Source: Microbacterium murale (GTDB lineage: Bacteria; Actinomycetota; Actinomycetes; Actinomycetales; Microbacteriaceae). Taken from it: DNA of 64,000 bases. Below are positions 1 to 7,034 of the stretch, one piece after another; position 1 is the stretch's first letter, and every line of letters starts with the position of its first letter. Under the pieces are notes generated by a model, which saw only the letters and a list, made by a program, of their open reading frames with translations, had not been told where the DNA came from and ran no database searches. The stretch spans positions 3,720,001 through 3,784,000 of the forward strand of contig NZ_JAUSXK010000001.1 of the NCBI RefSeq assembly GCF_030815955.1, read 5' to 3'. The position numbers were made by a program, and so were the translations under genes.

Positions 1-1
1 T

Positions 2-250
2 CTTGCCATCCCGGCGGTGTTCGGCAGCGGCTTCTTCCAGTTGTTCAAGAGCTGGGACGCGCCGGACCAGTACTTCTCGATGGGGGAGACCCTGGCGGCG
101 ACCGGAATCGCGTTCGTGGTGGCGCTCGGCGTGATCGCATTCTTCATGAACTGGATCTCGAAGCACAGCTTCCTGCCGTTCGTGATCTACCGCATCCTGC
201 TCGGGGCGACGCTGCTGATCCTGCTGGGCACCGGAGTGATCGCGGGCTGA
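2..250 (+). CDS. uppP: Undecaprenyl-diphosphatase UppP/BacA, 3' end only
   Basis: The last 82 codons of a gene cut by the left window edge. UppP is an integral membrane enzyme that dephosphorylates undecaprenyl diphosphate so that the lipid carrier can be reused for cell-wall synthesis. The frame is open from the first bases and reads IPAVFGSGFFQL, which matches the conserved IPA-x-FG-x-G region of the family, followed by two hydrophobic segments at the C-terminus. The true start and the catalytic N-terminal half are outside the window. It ends 27 bp before the stop of the oppositely oriented PAC2 gene. Confidence 0.85.
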   Translation, partial: LAIPAVFGSGFFQLFKSWDAPDQYFSMGETLAATGIAFVVALGVIAFFMNWISKHSFLPFVIYRILLGATLLILLGTGVIAG

Positions 251-277
251 TCCCACGGCACGGCGACGGTCGCGGCC

Positions 278-1132
278 TCAGCGCTTATGGTCGCCGGGGC
301 CGTCGCCTCGGCGACGAAGGTAACGCTCGAACGCCTGCGCGATCGCGTCGCCTGAAGCCTCGGGGGAGTCCCAGGTGTCTCGGGTCCGTTCGAGCTGGTG
401 GATGTACTCGGTCATCTCTTCGTCATCCGCAGCCGCTGCGTCGATCGATGCCTCCCAGGTGGCGGCATCCGTCCGGAGTCGTTCACGCGGCATGTCGATG
501 CCGGTCAGCTCCTCCAGACGATCAAGCAGAGCGAGAGTCGCCTTGGGGGACGGTGCGGCGGATGCCACGTAATGCGGCACGCTCGCCCAGAGATTGGCGG
601 TGGGGATGCCTGCGCGCTCGGCGAAGTGCTCGATCACGCTGAGGATGCCGACGGGGCCCTCGTACAGCGAGCGCTCGAGGCCCAGGGATTCACGGACCTG
701 CTCGTTGGCACTCGACGCGAAGATCGAGATCGGTCGGGTGTGCGGCACATCGGAGAGCATCGCGCCGAGAGTGATGAACCCGGTGACATCGTCGCGCAGA
801 GCGATGTCGATGAACTCGTTGGCGAACGCCTGCCACGTGCGGGCGGGTTCCACGCCGGTGAGCAGCCAGAACTCCGGGGACCCGTCGACCGATGCAGCGG
901 TCGGACGCCACAGTGCCGCTTCCGGCCAGCGCAGGTCGCGGTGCCCGGTCGCGTCCATCTTGCTCGACGGGCGGGTGTACTGGTAGTCGAAGTACAGCTC
1001 GGGGTCGACGGTGTGCACGAGTTCGTACTCGGTACTCTCGCGCAGCATCTCGATCGCGCCGCTCGCCGCCTCGCCGGCGTCGTTCCAGCCATCGAACGCG
1101 ACGACGACTATGCGGTTTCCCAGTGCATCCAT
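278..1132 (-). CDS. PAC2 family protein
   Basis: A 284-residue protein of the PAC2 (proteasome assembly chaperone 2-like) family, which is widespread in actinobacteria with no settled function. Supporting sequence includes the opening segment VVVAFDGWNDAGEAASGA, the FITLGAMLSDVPHTRP core and the LWASVPHYVA segment, all typical of this family. The frame is open further upstream, but the ATG at 1132 is preferred because it has a strong GGAGGA ribosome site seven bases upstream and begins right before the conserved domain. It is divergent from the HAD hydrolase gene. A possible -10 box, TAGCCT, lies at 1170-1175 on the minus strand. PAC2 genes are often near proteasome genes, none of which is present here. 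Confidence 0.85.
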   Translation of the reverse strand: MDALGNRIVVVAFDGWNDAGEAASGAIEMLRESTEYELVHTVDPELYFDYQYTRPSSKMDATGHRDLRWPEAALWRPTAASVDGSPEFWLLTGVEPARTWQAFANEFIDIALRDDVTGFITLGAMLSDVPHTRPISIFASSANEQVRESLGLERSLYEGPVGILSVIEHFAERAGIPTANLWASVPHYVASAAPSPKATLALLDRLEELTGIDMPRERLRTDAATWEASIDAAAADDEEMTEYIHQLERTRDTWDSPEASGDAIAQAFERYLRRRGDGPGDHKR

Positions 1133-1210
1133 CGAGTTCTCCTCCCATCCCGAACGCAGGTATCCCTCCAGGCTAGTCCGCGCTCGACGGGTGCGGGACA
1201 TCGGCCGGGC

Positions 1211-1216
1211 TAGCAT
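1211..1216 (+). promoter_or_regulatory. Possible -10 box of a leaderless HAD transcript
   Basis: TAGCAT lies six bases before the GTG at 1223, which would place the transcription start on or next to the start codon. The GGAG just upstream of the GTG is too close (two bases) to be a normal ribosome site. Both points favour leaderless initiation. No clear -35 was seen. Confidence 0.4.
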
Positions 1217-1222
1217 GGAGCG

Positions 1223-1912
1223 GTGAGTCAAAAGCCCCGCGCGGTCCTCTGGGACATGGATGGAACACTGGTCGACACCGAACCGTACTGGATGGCGGCG
1301 GAGACGGCGCTGGTGCAGTCCTTCGGGGGAACGTGGACGCACGAGCAGGCACTGCAGCTCGTCGGGAACGGTCTTCTCGACAGCGCGATGCTGCTGAGGG
1401 CCGCGGGCGTCGACATGGAACCGGATGCGATCGTCGACAGGCTCACGGACGATGTGCGCACCTCACTGGCCACGCAGGGTGTGTCGTTCCGTCCCGGAGC
1501 GAAAGCGCTGCTGAGGGATCTTCAGGCCAACGGCATCCGCACCGCGCTGGTGACGATGTCGCTGCGACGCATGGCTCTCAGCGTCGTCGAGCTCATCGAA
1601 TTCGACGCGTTCGAGCACATCGTCGCCGGCGATGACGTCGAACTGCCGAAGCCGCATCCGGAACCGTATCTGAACGCGGCCGGGCTGCTCGACATCGACA
1701 TCCTCGACGCCGTCGTGATCGAAGACTCCCACACAGGCGTGCGCGCCGGCGTGGCATCCGGTGCTGTGACGCTCGGCGTTCCGCACATGGTGTCTCTCGA
1801 TGGGGTGGGGGCGCACGCGCTCTGGCCCACCCTCGAGAACCGCACCGCTCAGGACATCATCGATCTGTACGCCTCTGCGAAGTCCGAGCAGACGGAAGGA
1901 GCGCTGCGATGA
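1223..1912 (+). CDS. HAD family hydrolase (phosphatase/phosphoglucomutase-like)
   Basis: A 229-residue haloacid dehalogenase superfamily hydrolase. The catalytic motif DMDGT at residues 11-15 carries the nucleophile and general acid aspartates. A helical cap follows, then LPKPHPEPYL with the motif III lysine and IEDSHTGVRAG with the metal-binding acidic residues near residue 170. This is the arrangement of phosphoglycolate phosphatase and beta-phosphoglucomutase-like members, but the natural substrate cannot be told from sequence. Its stop overlaps the start of trmI by four bases (ATGA), so the two genes are probably translationally coupled. The adjacency to trmI is common in this family of bacteria. 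Confidence 0.88.
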   Translation: MSQKPRAVLWDMDGTLVDTEPYWMAAETALVQSFGGTWTHEQALQLVGNGLLDSAMLLRAAGVDMEPDAIVDRLTDDVRTSLATQGVSFRPGAKALLRDLQANGIRTALVTMSLRRMALSVVELIEFDAFEHIVAGDDVELPKPHPEPYLNAAGLLDIDILDAVVIEDSHTGVRAGVASGAVTLGVPHMVSLDGVGAHALWPTLENRTAQDIIDLYASAKSEQTEGALR

Positions 1913-2925
1913 GTGTCGCATCCGCGCGTCAGAGCGGCCCGTTCCGTGACGGCGACCGCGTACAGCTCACCGGTCCCAAGAACCGACTGCACACGGTCAC
2001 GCTCAGTGCAGACGGTGAGCTGCACACGCACCATGGCGTGCTCAGACACCGTGATCTGATCGGCCTGCCCGACGGCTCGGTCGTCGTCAACAGTTCCGGT
2101 CATGAGTACTTGGCGCTTCGCCCCCTGCTGCGCGATTTCGCGATGTCGATGCCACGTGGTGCGGCGATCGTGTATCCGAAGGACGCTGCCCAGATCGTGA
2201 TGCAGGCAGACATCTTCCCTGGCGCGACGGTGGTCGAAGCCGGCGTCGGTTCCGGCGCGCTCTCGCTATCGCTGCTGCGCGCCGTCGGGACGACCGGGAC
2301 CCTCGTGTCGTTCGAGCGACGCGACGACTTCGCGGAAGTCGCGAGGGCCAATGTCGAGACGTTCTTCGGAGAATCTCCGGATACCTGGCGTGTCGTTGTG
2401 GGAGACCTGCTCGAAGCGCTGCCGGCAGAGGTCCCGGCCGGGACCGTCGATCGTGTCGTCCTCGACATGCTGGCGCCGTGGGAGGTCATGGACGTCGTAG
2501 CCGACGCCCTGACACCCGGTGGTGTCGTGCTCTGCTATGTCGCGACGGCCACGCAGCTGTCGAGAGTCGCCGAGTTCATCCGCGGCACCGGCCTGTTCAC
2601 CGACCCCGACGCGTCCGAGACGATGGTTCGCGGCTGGCACGTCGAAGGCCTCGCCGTGCGCCCTGATCACCGCATGGTCGCCCACACCGGGTTCCTCCTC
2701 ACCGCCCGCCGGCTGGCCCCGGGAACGATCGCGCCTGAGGTCAAGCGTCGCGCGTCGAAGTCCAGCTACGGCGACGACGATGTCGAGCTGTGGACGCCAG
2801 GGGCGGTAGGTGATCGTGAGATCACAGACAAGAACCTGCGTAAACGTGTCAGAGAGGCCACCAAAGCTGCGGATGGATCGCGTCGAGCTGCCGCTTCGCG
2901 CGATTCCGAGCACCGTTCGCAATAG
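1909..2925 (+). CDS. trmI: tRNA (adenine(58)-N1)-methyltransferase TrmI
   Basis: A 338-residue S-adenosylmethionine-dependent enzyme that makes m1A58 in the T-loop of tRNAs as a homotetramer. An N-terminal beta-barrel-like domain of about 75 residues is followed by the Rossmann methyltransferase fold with the AdoMet-binding VVEAGVGSGALSLSLL segment near residues 108-123 and the DMLAPWEVMD active-site segment near 186. The last 60 residues are basic and probably disordered. In mycobacteria trmI sits at one end of the Pup-proteasome cluster; here it is followed directly by an FKBP lipoprotein gene and pafBC. Its TAG stop also forms the first three bases of a candidate -10 box for the next gene. 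Confidence 0.92.
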   Translation: MSVASARQSGPFRDGDRVQLTGPKNRLHTVTLSADGELHTHHGVLRHRDLIGLPDGSVVVNSSGHEYLALRPLLRDFAMSMPRGAAIVYPKDAAQIVMQADIFPGATVVEAGVGSGALSLSLLRAVGTTGTLVSFERRDDFAEVARANVETFFGESPDTWRVVVGDLLEALPAEVPAGTVDRVVLDMLAPWEVMDVVADALTPGGVVLCYVATATQLSRVAEFIRGTGLFTDPDASETMVRGWHVEGLAVRPDHRMVAHTGFLLTARRLAPGTIAPEVKRRASKSSYGDDDVELWTPGAVGDREITDKNLRKRVREATKAADGSRRAAASRDSEHRSQ

Positions 2926-2928
2926 ACT
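2923..2928 (+). promoter_or_regulatory. Possible -10 box for the FKBP gene, overlapping the trmI stop codon
   Basis: TAGACT begins with the TAG stop of trmI and lies seven bases before the GTG at 2936. This spacing would give a leaderless transcript starting at the GTG. No Shine-Dalgarno sequence precedes that GTG, which supports the idea. Confidence 0.45.
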
Positions 2929-2935
2929 GGAACGC

Positions 2936-3910
2936 GTGCGTAAAACGTCTGCCGCTCTGGCCACACTCAGTCTCGCCCTCGTCGCCCTGACGGGGTGCAC
3001 TGCGGCACCCGCATTCGGCGGCGCCGCGTGCGATCGTGCAGCGGCCACCAGCGAGATCGATGACATCGCGACGATCACCGGCGAGGTCGGCAACAAGCCG
3101 GATGTCGAGCTGTTCACGCCGGTCGGAGCCGAGAAGAGTTCCTTCAGCGACGTCGTCGTCGGCACGGGGCCGGCGCTCACGAGCCCCACGCAGAGCACCG
3201 TGCTCGAATTCGCCCTCTACTCGGGAAAGACCGGTGAACCTGTCGCCGGCACCGCGTTCGATGAGGAGAAGGCGCAGCTCGTCAGCATCGACTACTGGTC
3301 GCAGCGGGTGCCCGCGTTCGGCGAGGCGCTGGAATGCGCCACGGAAGGAAGCCGGGTGCTTTCGGTGATCTCTGCCGAAGACTTCGGCGCACAGAACCTG
3401 GCGAGCTTCGAACTCGAGGAAGACGAGCCCGTCGTCGCCGTGTTCGATGTGGTCAAGGTCTTCCCGTCGAAGGCTGACGGCGCCCCGCAGTACAACGACG
3501 CTGCCGGCATGCCGACCGTGGTCCGCGCGGCGGATGGCCGCCCTGGCATCATCGTCCCCGACAGCGCTGCTCCGAAGGATCTCGTCGTGCAGACCCTCAT
3601 CAAGGGCGATGGCGAGAAGGTCGCGGATGACGACACCGTGCTCGTCAATTACACGGGTGTGACCTGGGCGGACAAGACCGTCTTCGACTCGTCCTGGGAC
3701 CGCGGCGCCGCGGCGTTCGATCTCACCGCGCTGATTCCCGGCATGACACAGGGCCTGACGGGCCAGACCGTCGGTTCGCAGGTGCTCATCGTGGTTCCGC
3801 CGGAGCTCGGATACGGAGAAGCGGGCAGCGGTGCTGTCCCCGCGAATTCCACCCTTGTCTTCGTCGTCGACATCCTCGGCATCGATCCGCCTGCGGCTCC
3901 CGCACAGTGA
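2936..3910 (+). CDS. FKBP-type peptidyl-prolyl cis-trans isomerase lipoprotein
   Basis: A 324-residue exported lipoprotein that catalyses proline isomerisation during folding of extracytoplasmic proteins. The GTG at 2936 gives a proper type II signal peptide: VRKT, a hydrophobic stretch, then the lipobox LTGC with Cys21 as the lipidated residue. The frame stays open into trmI, but an earlier start would bury the signal. A first FKBP-like or linker domain is followed by a clear C-terminal FKBP domain from about residue 233 (VNYTGVTWADKTVFDSSW, then PGMTQGLTGQTVG and PPELGYGEAG). It begins 11 bp after trmI and overlaps pafB by four bases. Confidence 0.9.
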   Translation: MRKTSAALATLSLALVALTGCTAAPAFGGAACDRAAATSEIDDIATITGEVGNKPDVELFTPVGAEKSSFSDVVVGTGPALTSPTQSTVLEFALYSGKTGEPVAGTAFDEEKAQLVSIDYWSQRVPAFGEALECATEGSRVLSVISAEDFGAQNLASFELEEDEPVVAVFDVVKVFPSKADGAPQYNDAAGMPTVVRAADGRPGIIVPDSAAPKDLVVQTLIKGDGEKVADDDTVLVNYTGVTWADKTVFDSSWDRGAAAFDLTALIPGMTQGLTGQTVGSQVLIVVPPELGYGEAGSGAVPANSTLVFVVDILGIDPPAAPAQ

Positions 3911-4929
3911 TGGCTGCCCGGATCCCGCCCGAAGAACGTCAGACGAATCTCGTCGTGGCGTTGATGGCCACGGAGATCGGGCTCACGAAACAGCAGATCC
4001 TCGATAACATCTCCGGATATCGGCAACGCGCCGATGCGGGGACGCGCGCGGACGCACTCGAGAAGATGTTCGAGCGGGACAAGGACGACCTGCGCACACT
4101 CGGCGTCCCGATCGAGACGATCGGCGACCCAGGAGACGCGAACGACCTCCGAGAAGCCAGATATCGAATCCCGAAAGCCGAGTACGACCTGCCGGAGGAC
4201 ATCGAATTCAGCGCGGCTGAGCTCGCAGTCCTGACACTGGCGGGCAGCGTCTGGAGCGCGGAGTCATCATCCGCAGACGCACAGGCCGGGGTGCGCAAGA
4301 TCCGCGCCCTTGGCATCGACGGCGACGAGCCGATCATCGGCTTCGCGCCGCGCATCACTGTACGCGAGAGCAGTTTCGCGCCGTTGCAGAGCGCGATCGA
4401 GGACTGCCGCATCGTCGCATTCGATTATCTGAAGCCGGGGGAGGAGTCGCCGCGCCGTCGGCGAGTCGAGCCCCTCGCGCTGTTGGATTACGGGGCGCGC
4501 TGGCATGTCTACGGGATCGACCTCGATGCGGATGACGAGCGCACCTTCCTGCTCAGCCGCATCGTCGGCGACGTCGTCGTGACCAAGCAGACCTTCGATG
4601 CCGGGCTGCGCGAAGGAGCGGGCGATCGCGCACTCGCCGGGCTCGAGGCAGTCGCCGCTCGCAACTCCGCGTTGCTCGAGATCACTCCGGGCACTGAGGC
4701 GGCGCTACGACTCGGCCGCCGTTCGACCCCGCAGGTGCAGGGATTCAGCGTTCCGTTCGTCGACGTGCACATCTTCGCCGACGAGCTCGCCTCCTACGGT
4801 CCCGAGGTCCGCGTCGTGGAGCCGGCCGCGTTGAAGGACGCCGTGATCGCTCGACTCGAAGCAACGGTCGCAGCCCATGCCGAGCCGGCCCGTTCCGACT
4901 CTGATCGAAGCGACGGAGGGGAGCACTGA
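3907..4929 (+). CDS. pafB: WYL-domain transcriptional regulator PafB
   Basis: A 340-residue DeoR/YafY-type regulator. An N-terminal winged-helix region (QQILDNISGYRQ onwards) is followed by a WYL domain around residues 155-230, recognised by VEPLALLDYGARWHVYGIDLDADDERTFLLSRI. In mycobacteria PafB and PafC form the heterodimer that activates most of the DNA-damage response independently of LexA, and the tandem pair of paralogues with the downstream tatA-tatC-helY order identifies it here. The GTG at 3907 overlaps the FKBP stop (GTGA); an ATG immediately after, at 3910, is an equally possible start. It ends one base into pafC. The pup ligase gene pafA, for which the name was coined, is not next to it. 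Confidence 0.88.
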   Translation: MMAARIPPEERQTNLVVALMATEIGLTKQQILDNISGYRQRADAGTRADALEKMFERDKDDLRTLGVPIETIGDPGDANDLREARYRIPKAEYDLPEDIEFSAAELAVLTLAGSVWSAESSSADAQAGVRKIRALGIDGDEPIIGFAPRITVRESSFAPLQSAIEDCRIVAFDYLKPGEESPRRRRVEPLALLDYGARWHVYGIDLDADDERTFLLSRIVGDVVVTKQTFDAGLREGAGDRALAGLEAVAARNSALLEITPGTEAALRLGRRSTPQVQGFSVPFVDVHIFADELASYGPEVRVVEPAALKDAVIARLEATVAAHAEPARSDSDRSDGGEH

Positions 4930-5900
4930 TGGCGGAGAAGTCGAAACCGGTCCTCGCGTCAGATCGTGTTCGGGCATATCTCACACTGGTGCCGTATCTC
5001 CTCGAGCGCGGGCAGGTCTCGCTCGAGGAGGCCGCCGGCGAGTTCGGCGTCACGATCGCCGAGATGCGCGGAATGGTGGAGAAGCTCACGGTCATCGGGT
5101 TGCCCGGTGACGGCGGATACTGGCAGCAGCCGCACGAGATGTTCGACATCAACTGGGATCTCCTCGATGAAGAGGACATCATCGAGATCACCAACGACGT
5201 CGGGCTTCGCCGAGTGCCGCGATTCACCGCACGAGAGGCCGCTGCGCTCCTTGCCGGCCTGCAGGTGGTCGCGGCTGTGCCTGCGGTGTCGAATTCGGGC
5301 CTGGTCGCCGGGCTGCTCGCCAAGCTCTCCAGGGCGGCGGCCAATGCACCGGCTGATGTCGTCATCGCGCCGATCGCGGTCGACGCGGTGCGCGATGTCG
5401 TCGCAAGTGCGCTGAGCCGCGGAGTCGCCGTTTCGTTTCGCTATCAGGCGCCGGATGCCGCCGCCACGACCCGCACGGTCGACCCGGTGCAGGTCCTGAT
5501 CACCGGCGGACAGTGGTATCTGCAGGGCTGGTGCCATCTTCGCGAGGCGATGCGCACGTTCCACCTCGATCGTGTCAGCGAGCCCGAGCTCACCGACATC
5601 CCGATCACACACGCCGACGACCTGGTGCCGGACGCATTCGGCACGGTCGGAGACGACGACGAGGTCACCGTGCGGCTGCCAGAGCGCCTGGTTCCATTGC
5701 TGGGCGACTACGTACGAGCAGGCAACGCAGAACTCCGTGACGGGTTCGTCACGGTGCGCATACCGATTTCTGACCCGCGAGGTATCAAACGCGTCGCCGG
5801 TCGCTTCGGCGGAAGTCTCGAAGTGCGCCACCCCGAAGTCGCTCGCGCGGCGACACGGGAGTGGGCAGGGGACGGACTCGCGCTTTACCGTCACCCTTAA
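4929..5900 (+). CDS. pafC: WYL-domain transcriptional regulator PafC
   Basis: A 323-residue paralogue of PafB and its expected partner in the PafBC DNA-damage regulator. The N-terminal half contains a winged-helix DNA-binding region (SLEEAAGEFGVTIAEMRGMV). The WYL domain lies near residues 155-220 with VDPVQVLITGGQWYLQGWCHLREAMRTFHLDR, written here in its recognisable blocks, and the C-terminal WCX-like extension follows. The ATG shares one base with the pafB stop codon, so the pair is almost certainly translated in a coupled way and made in equal amounts. Confidence 0.88.
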   Translation: MAEKSKPVLASDRVRAYLTLVPYLLERGQVSLEEAAGEFGVTIAEMRGMVEKLTVIGLPGDGGYWQQPHEMFDINWDLLDEEDIIEITNDVGLRRVPRFTAREAAALLAGLQVVAAVPAVSNSGLVAGLLAKLSRAAANAPADVVIAPIAVDAVRDVVASALSRGVAVSFRYQAPDAAATTRTVDPVQVLITGGQWYLQGWCHLREAMRTFHLDRVSEPELTDIPITHADDLVPDAFGTVGDDDEVTVRLPERLVPLLGDYVRAGNAELRDGFVTVRIPISDPRGIKRVAGRFGGSLEVRHPEVARAATREWAGDGLALYRHP

Positions 5901-5914
5901 CGCTCATCCGCAGG

Positions 5915-5945
5915 TAGACTGCACAAAGACTCGATCCCTGGAGGG
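5915..5945 (+). promoter_or_regulatory. Candidate tatA promoter -10 and ribosome binding site
   Basis: TAGACT at 5915-5920 fits the -10 consensus used elsewhere in the window. It would start a short leader ending in the GGAGGG ribosome site at 5940-5945, four bases before the tatA ATG at 5950. No convincing -35 was found. Confidence 0.35.
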
Positions 5946-5949
5946 AACC

Positions 5950-6210
5950 ATGGCTGGATTGACCGGTTGGCATCTGCTCGTACTCGTGCTCGTCATCCTG
6001 TTGCTGTTCGGAGCTGCGAAGCTCCCAGCGCTGGCAAAGAGCATGGGACAGTCCGCGCGGCTCTTCAAGGGCGAGATGAAGGCGATGAAGGACGACGACG
6101 GTAAAACCGACGGAAAGTCCGACCAGGCTTCGGTCGACGTCGCGAACTCGTCTGCGGCACCAGACAAGGGCGCTTCTGCACCCAGGTCTGACAGCGGCAC
6201 CACTACCTGA
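5950..6210 (+). CDS. tatA: Twin-arginine translocase subunit TatA
   Basis: An 86-residue component of the Tat system, which exports folded proteins; TatA oligomers are thought to form the translocation passage. One N-terminal transmembrane helix (about residues 7-21) is followed by the FGAAKLPALAKSMGQ hinge and amphipathic helix with the family's F-G-x-x-K-L-P signature, then a charged, Gly/Ser/Ala-rich tail. The frame is open far upstream, but the ATG at 5950 is set by the GGAGGG site and by the family start. It is followed after five bases by tatC. No tatB is present here. Confidence 0.93.
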   Translation: MAGLTGWHLLVLVLVILLLFGAAKLPALAKSMGQSARLFKGEMKAMKDDDGKTDGKSDQASVDVANSSAAPDKGASAPRSDSGTTT

Positions 6211-6215
6211 CGACT

Positions 6216-7034
6216 GTGACCGCGATCGACAAGCAGTCGGCCGCGAGTGACAAACCACGCAATGAACGCCGCATGTCGCTCGGCGGCCACCTCGTGGAGT
6301 TGCGCCGACGGCTGATGATCTCCGCGGCGGCACTCGTCGTCGCCATGATCCTGGGGTTCTTCCTCTCTGACCCTGTGATCGCCTTCATCACTGAGCCGGT
6401 GCAGAAGATCGCAGAGGCCCGCGGCGACGACCTCGTCGGCCTGACGTTCTCGTCCGTGACCTCGCCATTCGATCTCAGGATGCGAATCGCGTTCTCTCTC
6501 GGTATCTTCCTCGCGGCGCCCGTGTGGCTGTGGCAGATCTGGGCGTTCATCATGCCCGGCCTCACCCGCAAGGAGATCAAGTACACGGTCGGTTTCGTCG
6601 CATCCGCCGTTCCGCTCTTCTTCGTCGGTTGCTACGTCGGCGCACTCGTCGTGCCGCACGTGATCGAGCTCATGGCCACGTTCACGCCCGAAGGTGCGAA
6701 CAACCTCTTCGAGGCGAAGCAGTTCTACGACTTCAGTCTGAAGCTCATGCTCGTCGTCGGTGTCTCTTTCGTGCTGCCGGTGTTCCTGGTCGCGCTGAAC
6801 GTCGCCGGCGTCATGTCGGGACGAGCGATCCTGAAGGGGTGGCGTGTCGCGATCCTCATCGCCACCGTGTTCGCCGCTCTCGCGACGCCTGCTGCCGATG
6901 TCGTCAGCATGCTGATGCTCGCCGGAATCCTCGTGGTGCTGTTCTTCGCCGCTGCAGGTCTGTCCGTTCTGTTCGACCGTCGCAAGAGCAAGCGCGCAAA
7001 GGCTGAGGGCCTGCTCCCGGACGTCGAGGTATGA
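6216..7034 (+). CDS. tatC: Twin-arginine translocase subunit TatC
   Basis: A 272-residue polytopic membrane protein that recognises twin-arginine signal peptides and recruits TatA. It starts at GTG 6216 and shows the characteristic cytoplasmic N-terminus MSLGGHLVELRRRL, then six hydrophobic segments. The acidic residue in the first periplasmic loop region (FITEPV) and the FEAKQFYDFSLKLMLVVG block are typical. Its stop overlaps the helicase start by four bases, giving a tatA-tatC-helY unit like that of mycobacteria. Confidence 0.94.
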   Translation: MTAIDKQSAASDKPRNERRMSLGGHLVELRRRLMISAAALVVAMILGFFLSDPVIAFITEPVQKIAEARGDDLVGLTFSSVTSPFDLRMRIAFSLGIFLAAPVWLWQIWAFIMPGLTRKEIKYTVGFVASAVPLFFVGCYVGALVVPHVIELMATFTPEGANNLFEAKQFYDFSLKLMLVVGVSFVLPVFLVALNVAGVMSGRAILKGWRVAILIATVFAALATPAADVVSMLMLAGILVVLFFAAAGLSVLFDRRKSKRAKAEGLLPDVEV

